From UMGS1312 sp964631595 (lineage in GTDB: Bacteria > Bacillota > Clostridia > Oscillospirales > CAG-272), in assembly GCA_964631595.1 (NCBI GenBank), contig CAZVXL010000009.1, positions 1 through 64,000 of the forward strand: 64,000 nucleotides of DNA, in the 5' to 3' direction. Every line of letters begins with the position of its first letter. The stretch's first letter is position 1. Below are positions 9,531 through 17,454 of the stretch, in pieces. The position numbers and the translations under genes are program-made. Under the pieces are notes generated by a model. It did no database searches. It had not been told where the DNA came from and saw only the letters and a program-made list of their open reading frames with translations.

Positions 9531-10577
9531 CTAAAAAATTGCAACTATATCCTTGAGTGTGACAAACAGCATAAGTGCTATCAGCAAAATGATACCGCCG
9601 AAGTGAATATAGCCCTCTATATTGCGGTTGACGGGTCGGCGGAAGATAAGCTCGATGAGCTGGAACACAAGCCTGCCTCCGTCAAGTGCGGGAAGCGGCA
9701 GGAGGTTCATTATACCGAGATTTATGCTTATCAGCACTGCGATTATCGCAAAATCCGCATAGCTCTGTTCTGCGACCTTTACCATTTCCGTGCCGATACC
9801 GACAGGGCCCGACATCATCTCAAGCCCGTACTCGCCGCTGACAAGTCCCGTAAGAGATGCCCAGATGCTTCTCATCATCGAAACCGTGCGCCAGACGGTA
9901 TGCCTTGCAATGCTCTCGGGCGTCAGCCTCTCGGGATCTGTTCCGAAATCCGCAAGTCCGAACACTATTCCGGATTCCTCAACAGTCGAAAAGCTTACGT
10001 CCTCGATGACAACCGTCTTGCCGTCTCTCACGACAGTCACATCTACAGGCTGTGCGCCTGCCATCTGTATCTCATATCTCATATCGTCGGAGATATGCAC
10101 CTTTTTCGTACCGATCCTTGTAATGCGGTCGCCCACGGCAAGTCCCTGCTCCTCGGTGGAAACGTACTCTACAGTTTCCGCCTTGAAGGTGCCGAAATAG
10201 CTGATCTGCGTTCCGCTGAGCTCGCCGGTACAGACGATGATTATTGCCATGGCAATAATACCGGCAAGTATGTTTATCACCGCACCTGCCGCGGTAATTA
10301 TCATTCTCTGCCACACAGGCTTATTGCAAAACGCATTCTCGTCATCGGATTCCTCATCCTCTCCCGCCATGCTGACAAAGCCGCCTATCGGGAAAAGCCT
10401 GAGCGAATACACTATACCGTTCTTTTCTGAGGTGTGCGAAATGAGCTTCGGTCCCATACCCATGGAAAACTCATTGATCTTTACTCCGAAAATACGTGCA
10501 AACACGAAGTGTCCGCACTCATGAATAAAGATCAGAAATCCGAAGACGAGCACCGCCAAGATTATACCGACTGCCAT
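9531..10577 (-). CDS. rseP: Site-2 protease RseP/RasP, zinc membrane metalloprotease
   Basis: A 348-residue intramembrane zinc protease (M50). The catalytic HExxH appears as FIHECGHF within the first membrane segment (residues 17-24), a PDZ domain lies around 120-190, and the third zinc-ligand segment is LLPLPALDGGRL near 290. In Firmicutes (RasP/YluC) it cleaves anti-sigma factors and remnant signal peptides. GGAG precedes the ATG at 10577. It lies between dxr and ispG, the usual Firmicutes position. Confidence 0.95.
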   Translation of the reverse strand: MAVGIILAVLVFGFLIFIHECGHFVFARIFGVKINEFSMGMGPKLISHTSEKNGIVYSLRLFPIGGFVSMAGEDEESDDENAFCNKPVWQRMIITAAGAVINILAGIIAMAIIIVCTGELSGTQISYFGTFKAETVEYVSTEEQGLAVGDRITRIGTKKVHISDDMRYEIQMAGAQPVDVTVVRDGKTVVIEDVSFSTVEESGIVFGLADFGTDPERLTPESIARHTVWRTVSMMRSIWASLTGLVSGEYGLEMMSGPVGIGTEMVKVAEQSYADFAIIAVLISINLGIMNLLPLPALDGGRLVFQLIELIFRRPVNRNIEGYIHFGGIILLIALMLFVTLKDIVAIF

Positions 10578-10617
10578 AATTACTCCATAAATCTTTCTTG
10601 CGGACGGGATCGGTTTC

Positions 10618-11787
10618 CTACCCGATGATATCCGCAGCTATTCTTCTTGCAAGGACGTCAGTTTCTCGAAGTGTTTCCACCGTGATCTCCTCAAGGTGCG
10701 CTGTTCTTTCGACTGTCTCGCATACAACGTCGGAGATGCCCACAAAGGAGAGCCTGCCCTCCATAAACGCTCGCACCGCCTCCTCATCGGCGGCAATAAG
10801 TGCCGCGGGTACCGTTCCGCCCTGTCTCAGCGCAGAGCGCGCGACATCAAGGAGCGGGAAGGTATCGTTGTCGGGCTTATCGAAGGTAAGCGTTCCGATA
10901 TCGGTAAAGTTCACCCGCTCACCCGCGACGTGAAGTCGCTCCGGATAATTCACCGCGTATCTCACGGCGGAGCGCATATCGGGGATTCCCATCTGCGCCA
11001 TAACAGTATTATCAATATATTCCACCATGGAGTGGATTATACTCTGTCTGTGGACAACAACGTCGATCTCCTCCGAGGTAACGCCGAAGAAGCGCGCCGC
11101 CTCAATCACCTCAAAGCCCTTATTCATAAGCGTGGCGCAGTCCACGGTGATCTTCGCACCCATTTTCCAAGTTGGGTGCATTAGGGCGCTCTCGGGAGTC
11201 ACCTGCAAAAGCTCATCACGCTTCATTCCGAAGAAGGGTCCGCCCGAGGCGGTGAGTATTATTCGCGATACGCGCTCACACCGCTCGAAAAGCCTCGGAG
11301 AGCCCTCGGTGGTGAGACACTGGAATATCGCGGAATGCTCGCTGTCCACGGGGATCATCGTTCCCCCGCTCTGTGCCAAAAGCTCCTTCAGCACCGGCCC
11401 TGCGGCAATTACCGCTTCCTTATTCGCCATTCCGATGCGCGTAGGTGTTCTTGCCGCCGCAACAGCCGAATCGGTTCCGGCAAGTCCCGCAATGGCATGA
11501 ACAGTCACATCGGCGGGCGAAGACGAGAGATAATCAAGAAGCGACTCTCTGCCGCCGTATACCTTGATATTCTCCCCTGCCAGAAGTCCTCTAAGCTCAT
11601 CTGCCGCGCTCTCACTCTCCATGATACACGCCTCGGGATGCAGGCGGCGCGCCGCCTCCGCCATTCCTACCGCATTTCTGCCGGCACTGAGCATTTTTAC
11701 TCTTATATCGGTGCTCAGTGCGACATCGCACGCCTGTCCGCCGACAGAGCCGGTCGCACCGAGGATCGTAATCGTTCTTTCACTCAT
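10618..11787 (-). CDS. dxr: 1-deoxy-D-xylulose 5-phosphate reductoisomerase
   Basis: First committed enzyme of the MEP pathway, 389 residues, NADPH- and metal-dependent. The N-terminal Rossmann motif is ILGATGSVGGQA; downstream blocks include MANKEAVIAAG, IPVDSEHSAIFQ, and MHPTWKMGAKITVD, all typical of Dxr. The ATG at 11787 is preferred to an upstream GTG at 11805 because GGAGG is four bases ahead and because the later start avoids overlap with cdsA, whose stop is 14 bases upstream. Confidence 0.95.
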   Translation of the reverse strand: MSERTITILGATGSVGGQACDVALSTDIRVKMLSAGRNAVGMAEAARRLHPEACIMESESAADELRGLLAGENIKVYGGRESLLDYLSSSPADVTVHAIAGLAGTDSAVAAARTPTRIGMANKEAVIAAGPVLKELLAQSGGTMIPVDSEHSAIFQCLTTEGSPRLFERCERVSRIILTASGGPFFGMKRDELLQVTPESALMHPTWKMGAKITVDCATLMNKGFEVIEAARFFGVTSEEIDVVVHRQSIIHSMVEYIDNTVMAQMGIPDMRSAVRYAVNYPERLHVAGERVNFTDIGTLTFDKPDNDTFPLLDVARSALRQGGTVPAALIAADEEAVRAFMEGRLSFVGISDVVCETVERTAHLEEITVETLRETDVLARRIAADIIG

Positions 11788-11801
11788 ATGACCTCCGATT
11801 A

Positions 11802-12650
11802 TCACAGCTTATGCACAGAGATATACTGGAGCAAAAAGCTGAACACAAGCACGAGCGGGGAGGTTATGAGCACGGAATCAAGGCGGTCAAGCACGCCGCC
11901 GTGCCCCGGAAAGATCTTTCCGTAATCCTTGATAGCATAGCGCCTCTTTATGAGTGAGGCAAGAAGATCTCCTATCTGAGAGAGGAGAGCTATAAGTGCT
12001 CCCGCCACGAACACGCCTATGTACTGAAGCACGGTCGCGCCGTATCCGTTGCGATTCAGCATTACCGCGGTAAATATCACGCAGACGATACCCGACACGG
12101 CAATACCACCGAGGCTTCCCTCCACCGTTTTCTTGGGGCTGACATCGGGTATCAGCTTATGCCTTCCGAATGCCACTCCGGTAAAATACGCCGACGTGTC
12201 GCTGATCCACGGGAGGAGCATCGCGACGAGATACAAATACTGTCCGAGATAGCTCTCGCGAAGGAGAATGAGCGCCGCAAATGCGGAGCCGACGTAAAAT
12301 ACGCCGCCGAAGGTCGCAAACAGGTCATCGACCGTAAAGCGCCCCTTTGAAAAAATGGAATACACCGCAAGCCATACAAAGAAAAAGAACACGAGCCCGA
12401 TGTACGTCCACGCGAAATAATCTCGGTGCGGCATGAAATACTTTGCCGCGAAATTCGAAACAAATGTGAATATATACGCCGGTATCACCGCCACCGGATG
12501 CTTATCGGCGCCGACACAGTGAAGCATCTCCCAAGTTCCGACCAAGGCAAGGAGAGTAAACATGACGGCGAAGATCGGTGTATAGGAGTACACAAGCACG
12601 GGAATAAGCAAAGCCGAGAGTATTACTCCGGTTATAATACGCTGTTTCAT
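11802..12650 (-). CDS. cdsA: Phosphatidate cytidylyltransferase
   Basis: A 282-residue multi-span membrane enzyme that makes CDP-diacylglycerol from phosphatidate and CTP. At least seven hydrophobic segments are visible, and the family signature near the C-terminus reads SPKKTVEGSLGG followed by PGHGGVLDRLDS. It follows uppS closely and is followed by dxr, the normal Firmicutes arrangement. AAGGAG lies 13-16 bases before the ATG. Confidence 0.95.
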   Translation of the reverse strand: MKQRIITGVILSALLIPVLVYSYTPIFAVMFTLLALVGTWEMLHCVGADKHPVAVIPAYIFTFVSNFAAKYFMPHRDYFAWTYIGLVFFFFVWLAVYSIFSKGRFTVDDLFATFGGVFYVGSAFAALILLRESYLGQYLYLVAMLLPWISDTSAYFTGVAFGRHKLIPDVSPKKTVEGSLGGIAVSGIVCVIFTAVMLNRNGYGATVLQYIGVFVAGALIALLSQIGDLLASLIKRRYAIKDYGKIFPGHGGVLDRLDSVLITSPLVLVFSFLLQYISVHKL

Positions 12651-12677
12651 CAGAGAAATGATCTCCTTTAGTAAATA

Positions 12678-13430
12678 TTATTTTACCGCGCCGTATTTGC
12701 GCTTCCGTTTCGCATAGGAAGCAACCGCCAAGGCAAGCGCGTCGTCATCGAAATCCGGCCAGAGGGTGTCGGTGAAGTAAAACTCCGAATATGCACCCTG
12801 CCACAGCAGGAAATTCGATATCCGCACCTCTCCCGCAGTCCGCACGATGAGATCGGGGTCGGGAGATTCGCTCGTATACATCTCGCGTGAGAGCGCCTCC
12901 TCGGTGATCTCGGTCACGCCTCTTGATGCAAGTCTTGATGCCGCCGCCGCTATCTCCGCTCTGCCCCCGTAATTGAGTGCCACGTTAAAGGTGAGCGGGT
13001 AATCCTTTGTGATCTCGGTAAGACGGCGGCATCTTTTCGCCGTCTCCTCTCCGAGCCCGTCTATATCACCTATAAAAACGATCCTACTGCCGTTTTCGTC
13101 CTTATCCTTTTCGCCCTCGATGATATTGGCATCAAGCAGCTTCATCAAAGCCGAGAGCTCAGCCTCGGGGCGCAGCTTCAGATTCTCCGTTGACAGTGCA
13201 TACACGGTGACGGTGGATATCCCGAGCTCCTTACAGCGGCGAACGGTACGCTTCATTGCCGCCGCGCCCTCGATATGCCCGACCGAGCGCGGAAGCGCCC
13301 TTGAGGTCGCCCAACGTCCGTTTCCATCCATTATAAACGCGATGTGGTTCAGTCCGGAATCGCGGACGAGCTGTTTTTGCTCCTCGAGGGTGGGCAGAAT
13401 CGTGCCCTTGCTTTTACTGAATAATCCCAT
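12678..13430 (-). CDS. uppS: Undecaprenyl diphosphate synthase (cis-prenyltransferase)
   Basis: Makes the C55 lipid carrier for cell-wall synthesis from farnesyl and isopentenyl diphosphate. The 250-residue protein has the signature HIAFIMDGNGRWA near residue 30, TVYALSTENLKLRP, FNVALNYGGRAEI and the C-terminal PDPDLIVRTAGEVRISNFLLWQ (split here as PDLIVRTAGE and ISNFLLWQGAYSE). It begins the uppS-cdsA-dxr-rseP-ispG-polC string after frr. Confidence 0.95.
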   Translation of the reverse strand: MGLFSKSKGTILPTLEEQKQLVRDSGLNHIAFIMDGNGRWATSRALPRSVGHIEGAAAMKRTVRRCKELGISTVTVYALSTENLKLRPEAELSALMKLLDANIIEGEKDKDENGSRIVFIGDIDGLGEETAKRCRRLTEITKDYPLTFNVALNYGGRAEIAAAASRLASRGVTEITEEALSREMYTSESPDPDLIVRTAGEVRISNFLLWQGAYSEFYFTDTLWPDFDDDALALAVASYAKRKRKYGAVK

Positions 13431-13461
13431 ATATACCTCAAAAATCGTTTTATCACAGCTA

Positions 13462-13501
13462 AAACGCCCCAGAACACACAGATGTGAGCAACGGGGCGTT
13501 T
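13462..13501 (-). terminator. Hairpin between frr and uppS
   Basis: AACGCCCC (13463-13470) pairs with GGGGCGTT (13493-13500), plus one more A-T pair, over a 22-base loop. On the minus strand it is followed by TTTTAGC. Since uppS lies on the same strand just below, this may be a partial terminator that lowers expression of the downstream lipid genes relative to pyrH-frr. Confidence 0.6.
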
Positions 13502-13510
13502 ATGAGAAGG

Positions 13511-14065
13511 TCAGATCGACATTACTTCCTTATTCTTGGCATCCTTAACGGCGTCCACTTCCTTGATATACTTATCGGTCAGATCCTGAATTTGCTTTTC
13601 GGAAGCCTTTTGCTCGTCCTCGTTCATCTCACCGTTTTTCTTCATGCTCTTGCACTTATCGTTGGCTTCGTGACGGATATTTCTGATAGCGACCTTGGCG
13701 TCCTCGGCAAGCTTTGATACCTGCTTCTGAACCTCCTTACGGCGCTCCTCCGTAAGCTGAGGGAATATGAGTCTGAGCACCTTACCGTCATTCTGAGGGG
13801 TTATACCGACGTCGGAGGCAAGGATAGCCTTCTCTATCGTCTTGAGAGTAGATGCATCCCACGGGCTGATGCAGAGAGTCTTGGGATCGGTGGCCTTGAC
13901 CTCAGCCATCTGGTTGATGGGGGTAGGCGTTCCGTAGTAATCAACACTTACCTTCGCAATAACGGAGGCGTTTGCTCTGCCGACACGGATCGTCGAAAGA
14001 TTCTCCTCAAATGCGGCAATGGACTTTTTCATCTTTTCTTCGGTAGGCTTAATATCAATTTTCAT
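13511..14065 (-). CDS. frr: Ribosome recycling factor
   Basis: A 184-residue protein that splits post-termination ribosomes together with EF-G. It has the full family pattern: N-terminal helix MKKSIAAFEENLSTIRVGRA, the beta-rich middle with VDYYGTPTPINQMAEV, and the C-terminal helices (TEERRKEVQKQVSKLAEDAK, RNIRHEAND). GGAGCTG lies ahead of the ATG. It follows pyrH by 18 bases, as in most bacteria. Confidence 0.97.
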   Translation of the reverse strand: MKIDIKPTEEKMKKSIAAFEENLSTIRVGRANASVIAKVSVDYYGTPTPINQMAEVKATDPKTLCISPWDASTLKTIEKAILASDVGITPQNDGKVLRLIFPQLTEERRKEVQKQVSKLAEDAKVAIRNIRHEANDKCKSMKKNGEMNEDEQKASEKQIQDLTDKYIKEVDAVKDAKNKEVMSI

Positions 14066-14083
14066 TTTTTCAGCTCCTTATGA

Positions 14084-14800
14084 TTATTTTACAACGGTTC
14101 CCATGGCCTCGCCCATAATAACACGTCGAATATTCTCCGATTTGTCAAGGCCGAACATATGGACCGTCATTTTATTGTCATTTGCAAAAGATGCGGCAGT
14201 CGAATCTATCGCACCGAGATGATTGGACAGAATATAGTCAAAGGTGACACTTGAAAGCCTTTCGGCATTCGGATTCTTTCTGGGATCATCGGTGTAAAGC
14301 GCATCTATGTTCTTCGCCATCAGCACAACATCCGCGCATATTTCGGCACCGCGAAGGACTGCGGCGGTATCGGTGGAAAAGAACGGAACTCCCATTCCGC
14401 AGGCGAAGATCACGGGTCTTCCCTTTTCAAGATATCTCACTGCCGTATCGCGGTCGTAGGTCTCGGCAAAGCCGTTCATCTCGACGGCAGACATCACGCG
14501 GGCATCTACGCCGAGTCGGTTAAAGGAGGACTTGATCGCAAGAGCGTTTATTGCGGTCGCAAGCATACCCATATGATCCGCAAGAGTGCGCTCCATTCCG
14601 CCGCCCTTCTTGCCTCGCCAGATATTTCCCGCGCCGACAACTATTCCGAACTGAACGCCGTGGCTCGCACAGTCGGCAATGACGGCACAGACCTCGTCGA
14701 TATAATCGTGGTTGAGGATCCCGTCATCACCTCCCGACAAAGCTTCGCCGGAAAGCTTCAAAAGCACCCGCTTATATACCGGTTCCGTATATCCCTCCAT
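14084..14800 (-). CDS. pyrH: Uridylate kinase
   Basis: UMP kinase, 238 residues, making UDP from UMP at the entry to pyrimidine nucleotide and lipid-sugar pools. The amino-acid-kinase fold shows KRVLLKLSGEAL near residue 11, VVGAGNIWRG, DHMGMLATAINALA, and MAKNIDALYTDDP. The chosen ATG has AAGGTGAT five bases upstream; the open frame further upstream runs over the promoter and is not coding. It is the first gene after a strong promoter. Confidence 0.95.
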   Translation of the reverse strand: MEGYTEPVYKRVLLKLSGEALSGGDDGILNHDYIDEVCAVIADCASHGVQFGIVVGAGNIWRGKKGGGMERTLADHMGMLATAINALAIKSSFNRLGVDARVMSAVEMNGFAETYDRDTAVRYLEKGRPVIFACGMGVPFFSTDTAAVLRGAEICADVVLMAKNIDALYTDDPRKNPNAERLSSVTFDYILSNHLGAIDSTAASFANDNKMTVHMFGLDKSENIRRVIMGEAMGTVVK

Positions 14801-14970
14801 AGTGATCACCTTTCGCTTAATATATTTCTTTCTTGCCGGAGGAGCACAGGAAGTTGAGCCGCAGATAAGCGGGTTTCCTCCGTCATCGCGCCGACCGAGA
14901 TTCGGGCAAAGCGCGGCGCGCCTCGGCAAGGCAGGCAGATACAGCCTGCTGTGCATAATGTACCTAACGT

Positions 14971-14999
14971 ATTATACCCTAAAAACGGTACGTTGTCAA
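14971..14999 (-). promoter_or_regulatory. Sigma-A promoter of pyrH-frr operon
   Basis: On the minus strand TTGACA (14994-14999) and TATAAT (14971-14976) are both perfect and are 17 bases apart. It lies between the tsf terminator and pyrH, giving a leader of about 165 bases. Confidence 0.85.
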
Positions 15000-15020
15000 T
15001 ACATTGAGGCACGCAGACGT

Positions 15021-15047
15021 AAAAAAGGAGTCCCGAGGGACTCCTTT
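15021..15047 (-). terminator. rpsB-tsf operon terminator
   Basis: AAAGGAGTCCC (15024-15034) pairs with 15037-15047; on the minus strand the stem is followed by six T residues. It lies 12 bases past the tsf stop and upstream of the pyrH promoter. Confidence 0.85.
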
Positions 15048-15058
15048 CAGGTCTGAAA

Positions 15059-15979
15059 TTATTTAAGCATACTTGCGATCTCGTCACCGAAGTTATCTTC
15101 TCTCTTTTGGAGACCTTCGCCGCGCTCGTAGCACCAGTAGCCGAGAAGCTCGATCTTTCCACCGAACTCCTTAGCGCTCTTTTCAACGTACTGACCGACA
15201 GTCATATCGTCATCCTTGACATATGCCTGCTCGGTAAGACAGGTTCTCTCATAGAACTTGCCGATACGTCCGGAAACCATCTTTTCGATAATGGCATCGG
15301 GCTTCTTTGCGTTCTTCTCATCATTCTTGATCTGGTTGATGAGGATAGCCTTCTCCTCCTCGATAGCGGACTCGGGAACAGACTCCTTATTGAGGTACTG
15401 AACAGGCATTGCTGCAACCTGAAGTGCGATATTCTTCGCGAACTCGGCAAAGCCGGCATTGTTTACAGCGGCATCGTCGGCGTCAAACTTAATGATAACA
15501 CCGGTGGTTCCGCCTCCGTGGATATATGTGGAAACGATGCCCTCAACTACTACAAAGCGGCGGATATTCATGTTCTCACCGATGGTGAAGATCATATCCT
15601 TCAGCTTTGCCTCTACGGTAAAGTCGGCATCATAAGGCAGAGCCATAAGTGCCTCGATATCGGCGGGCTTGTTTGCGATGATAACATCAAGAATTCCGGA
15701 TACAAATGCCTTGAAGGTATCGTTCTTTGCAACGAAGTCGGTCTCGGCATTGACCTCGATCATAGCCGTAACATCACCGACGGTCTTGATATCGACAACA
15801 CCCTCTGCGGCGATACGGTCGGCCTTCTTTGCGGCAACGGAGAGTCCCTTCTCACGAAGGATCTTTACTGCCTCCTCGAAGTTTCCGTCAGCCTCGGTAA
15901 GTGCCTTTTTACATTCCATCATACCGCAACCGGTCTGAGCTCTGAGATCGGATACGGCCTTTGCAGAAATAGCAGCCAT
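15059..15979 (-). CDS. tsf: Elongation factor Ts
   Basis: Nucleotide exchange factor for EF-Tu, 306 residues. The N-terminal UBA-like part reads VSDLRAQTGCGMMECKKAL, and the EF-Tu contact motif appears as NAETDFVAKNDTF around residue 79. It is 35 bases downstream of rpsB, the standard pair, and ends before a strong terminator. Confidence 0.97.
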   Translation of the reverse strand: MAAISAKAVSDLRAQTGCGMMECKKALTEADGNFEEAVKILREKGLSVAAKKADRIAAEGVVDIKTVGDVTAMIEVNAETDFVAKNDTFKAFVSGILDVIIANKPADIEALMALPYDADFTVEAKLKDMIFTIGENMNIRRFVVVEGIVSTYIHGGGTTGVIIKFDADDAAVNNAGFAEFAKNIALQVAAMPVQYLNKESVPESAIEEEKAILINQIKNDEKNAKKPDAIIEKMVSGRIGKFYERTCLTEQAYVKDDDMTVGQYVEKSAKEFGGKIELLGYWCYERGEGLQKREDNFGDEIASMLK

Positions 15980-16014
15980 TTTACAATATCTCCTCTTTTT
16001 TATTTTATCGAAGC

Positions 16015-16767
16015 TTACGCCTCTGCATCCTCGGCATTCTCAGCCTCGGTCTTCTCCTCTACGGCAGCAGCCTCTGTGAGCTGCTCGCCCTGCTTGCCCT
16101 CGATGACAGCATCGGCAATTACGGACGAGATCAGGCGGATAGCGCGGATAGCGTCGTCGTTACCGGGGATCACGTAATCGGCATCATCGGGATCGCAGTT
16201 CGTATCAACGATAGCAATTACGGGAATACCGAGCTTCTTAGCCTCAAGAACGGCGTTGTGCTCCTTTCTGGGATCTACGATAAAGATCGCAGAGGGGAGA
16301 TTCTCCATAGTCTTGATACCGCCCAAGTTGCGCTCAAGATTTGCCATCTCCTTCTGAAGGTTTGCTACCTCCTTCTTGGGGAGCATATCAAAGGTTCCGT
16401 CCTCCTGCATCTTCTCAAGAGCGTTGAGACGGTTGATGCTCATCTTGATGGTCTTGTAGTTGGTGAGCATACCGCCGAGCCAACGTACGTTTACGAAATA
16501 CATTCCGCATCTCTCTGCTTCCTCGCGGATAGCATCGGATGCCTGCTTCTTTGTGCCTACGAACAGGATCGTACCGCCCTCGGATGCAACATCGCGGGCG
16601 AACATATACGCCTCCTCGAACTTCTTGATGGTCTTCTGAAGGTCGATGATGTAGATTCCGTTACGCTCGGTGAAGATGTACTCTGCCATCTTGGGGTTCC
16701 AGCGTCTGGTGTGATGTCCGAAATGAACACCGGCTTCAAGAAGCTGCTTGATTGAAACAATAGACAT
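16015..16767 (-). CDS. rpsB: 30S ribosomal protein S2
   Basis: A 250-residue S2 protein: LLEAGVHFGHHTRRWNPKM at the N-terminus, FVGTKKQASDAIREEA, RWLGGMLTNYKTI and IVDTNCDPDDADYVIPGNDD. The C-terminus carries an acidic E/A-rich extension. Unusually for Firmicutes-wide comparison nothing else is odd. It is first in the rpsB-tsf transcript. Confidence 0.97.
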   Translation of the reverse strand: MSIVSIKQLLEAGVHFGHHTRRWNPKMAEYIFTERNGIYIIDLQKTIKKFEEAYMFARDVASEGGTILFVGTKKQASDAIREEAERCGMYFVNVRWLGGMLTNYKTIKMSINRLNALEKMQEDGTFDMLPKKEVANLQKEMANLERNLGGIKTMENLPSAIFIVDPRKEHNAVLEAKKLGIPVIAIVDTNCDPDDADYVIPGNDDAIRAIRLISSVIADAVIEGKQGEQLTEAAAVEEKTEAENAEDAEA

Positions 16768-16865
16768 TTTATGTCCTCCTTCGGTTTTTCCACCACTCGG
16801 TCAAAAGCCCGCAGCCTACGGAATTTCGAGGCACCGGCGGTCATTCGGGACCGAATGTGTGTGAT

Positions 16866-16921
16866 ATTATATGTGCATTTGCACACTCTGCAATTATACC
16901 ATATATTGCCCCGCCGTGCAA
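16866..16921 (-). promoter_or_regulatory. Promoter region of rpsB-tsf, possibly tandem
   Basis: On the minus strand TTGCAC (16916-16921) and TATAAT (16893-16898) are 17 bases apart. A second candidate just downstream pairs TTGCAG (16888-16893) with TATAAT (16866-16871), spacing 16. The leader to rpsB is roughly 100-120 bases and contains small inverted repeats (for example CATTCGG...CCGAATG), which could be an S2 autoregulatory leader, but I could not match it to a known model. Confidence 0.75.
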
Positions 16922-16977
16922 TAGTCGGAGCCGAGTTTACAAATTATTTACATATTCGGAATTAAAACCACCGATGC

Positions 16978-17253
16978 TTACCGGACGGACGCTTTTTCGT
17001 GACAGCAATCGCCTCTCGGCTGATCTGTTTCAACGAGCACCGCGTCCTCGCCGAGCTGTTTTATTTTGTCCCACGGTATTCTGATCTCTCCTCCCCTGCC
17101 CGAGAAAAATCTCGGCAGTCCCTCGGGAACGAATATCGCCTCGATCTTCCCCGAGCACGGGTCTATCTCAAAATCGCAAATATTTCCAAGGCACTTGCCG
17201 TCGCACACCGATATGACCGTCTTTTCAGTCAGCTCCTCGGCTCTGATCCCCAT
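16978..17253 (-). CDS. YlmC/YmxH family PRC-barrel protein
   Basis: A 91-residue single PRC-barrel protein (VISVCDGKCLGNICDFEID, then GKIEAIFVPE and IRIPWDKIKQLGEDAVLVE), the family annotated YlmC/YmxH in spore-forming Firmicutes. Role not settled; family members are often sporulation-linked. It is monocistronic here, upstream of the rpsB promoter. Confidence 0.8.
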   Translation of the reverse strand: MGIRAEELTEKTVISVCDGKCLGNICDFEIDPCSGKIEAIFVPEGLPRFFSGRGGEIRIPWDKIKQLGEDAVLVETDQPRGDCCHEKASVR

Positions 17254-17366
17254 GCTTACCTCCGAGTATTAAGTATTGGGGCGCGCCGTCTGCGCCGAAT
17301 GCCGCGGTATCCTGCCGCGCGGCGGCGATCACGATATCATCGCACCCCTCATCAATATATGCCGCC

Positions 17367-17390
17367 CCCTCCGTGGGTTTGCATTGTTAT
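17367..17390. repeat. 24-bp direct repeat, copy 1
   Basis: The 24 bases starting CCCTCCGTGGGTTTGC and ending ATTGTTAT occur here and again at 19845-19868 in the same orientation. The two copies bracket the zinc-ribbon/beta-propeller gene. The rest of this 200-base intergenic stretch holds no gene that I can see. Confidence 0.85.
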
Positions 17391-17407
17391 AAGGTGCGTA
17401 AACCGAA

Positions 17408-17446
17408 TCAGCGCATAAGTCAAAAGACTTATGCGCTGAATTTTTT
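17408..17446. terminator. Hairpin with T run on the plus strand
   Basis: A 14-bp stem (17408-17421 with 17426-17439) with an AAAA loop, followed on the plus strand by ATTTTTTG. The adjacent minus-strand gene ends at 17455, so it probably terminates that gene, although the T run is on the other strand's exit side. Confidence 0.6.
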
Positions 17447-17454
17447 GAAACAAC

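Noticed and set aside
14801..14956. N-terminal extension of pyrH
   Set aside because: Lies between promoter and the ribosome-site-backed start; not part of the kinase fold.
15107..16177. A 356-codon plus-strand open frame
   Set aside because: Antisense to tsf and the end of rpsB, both certain genes; repetitive composition with no ribosome site.
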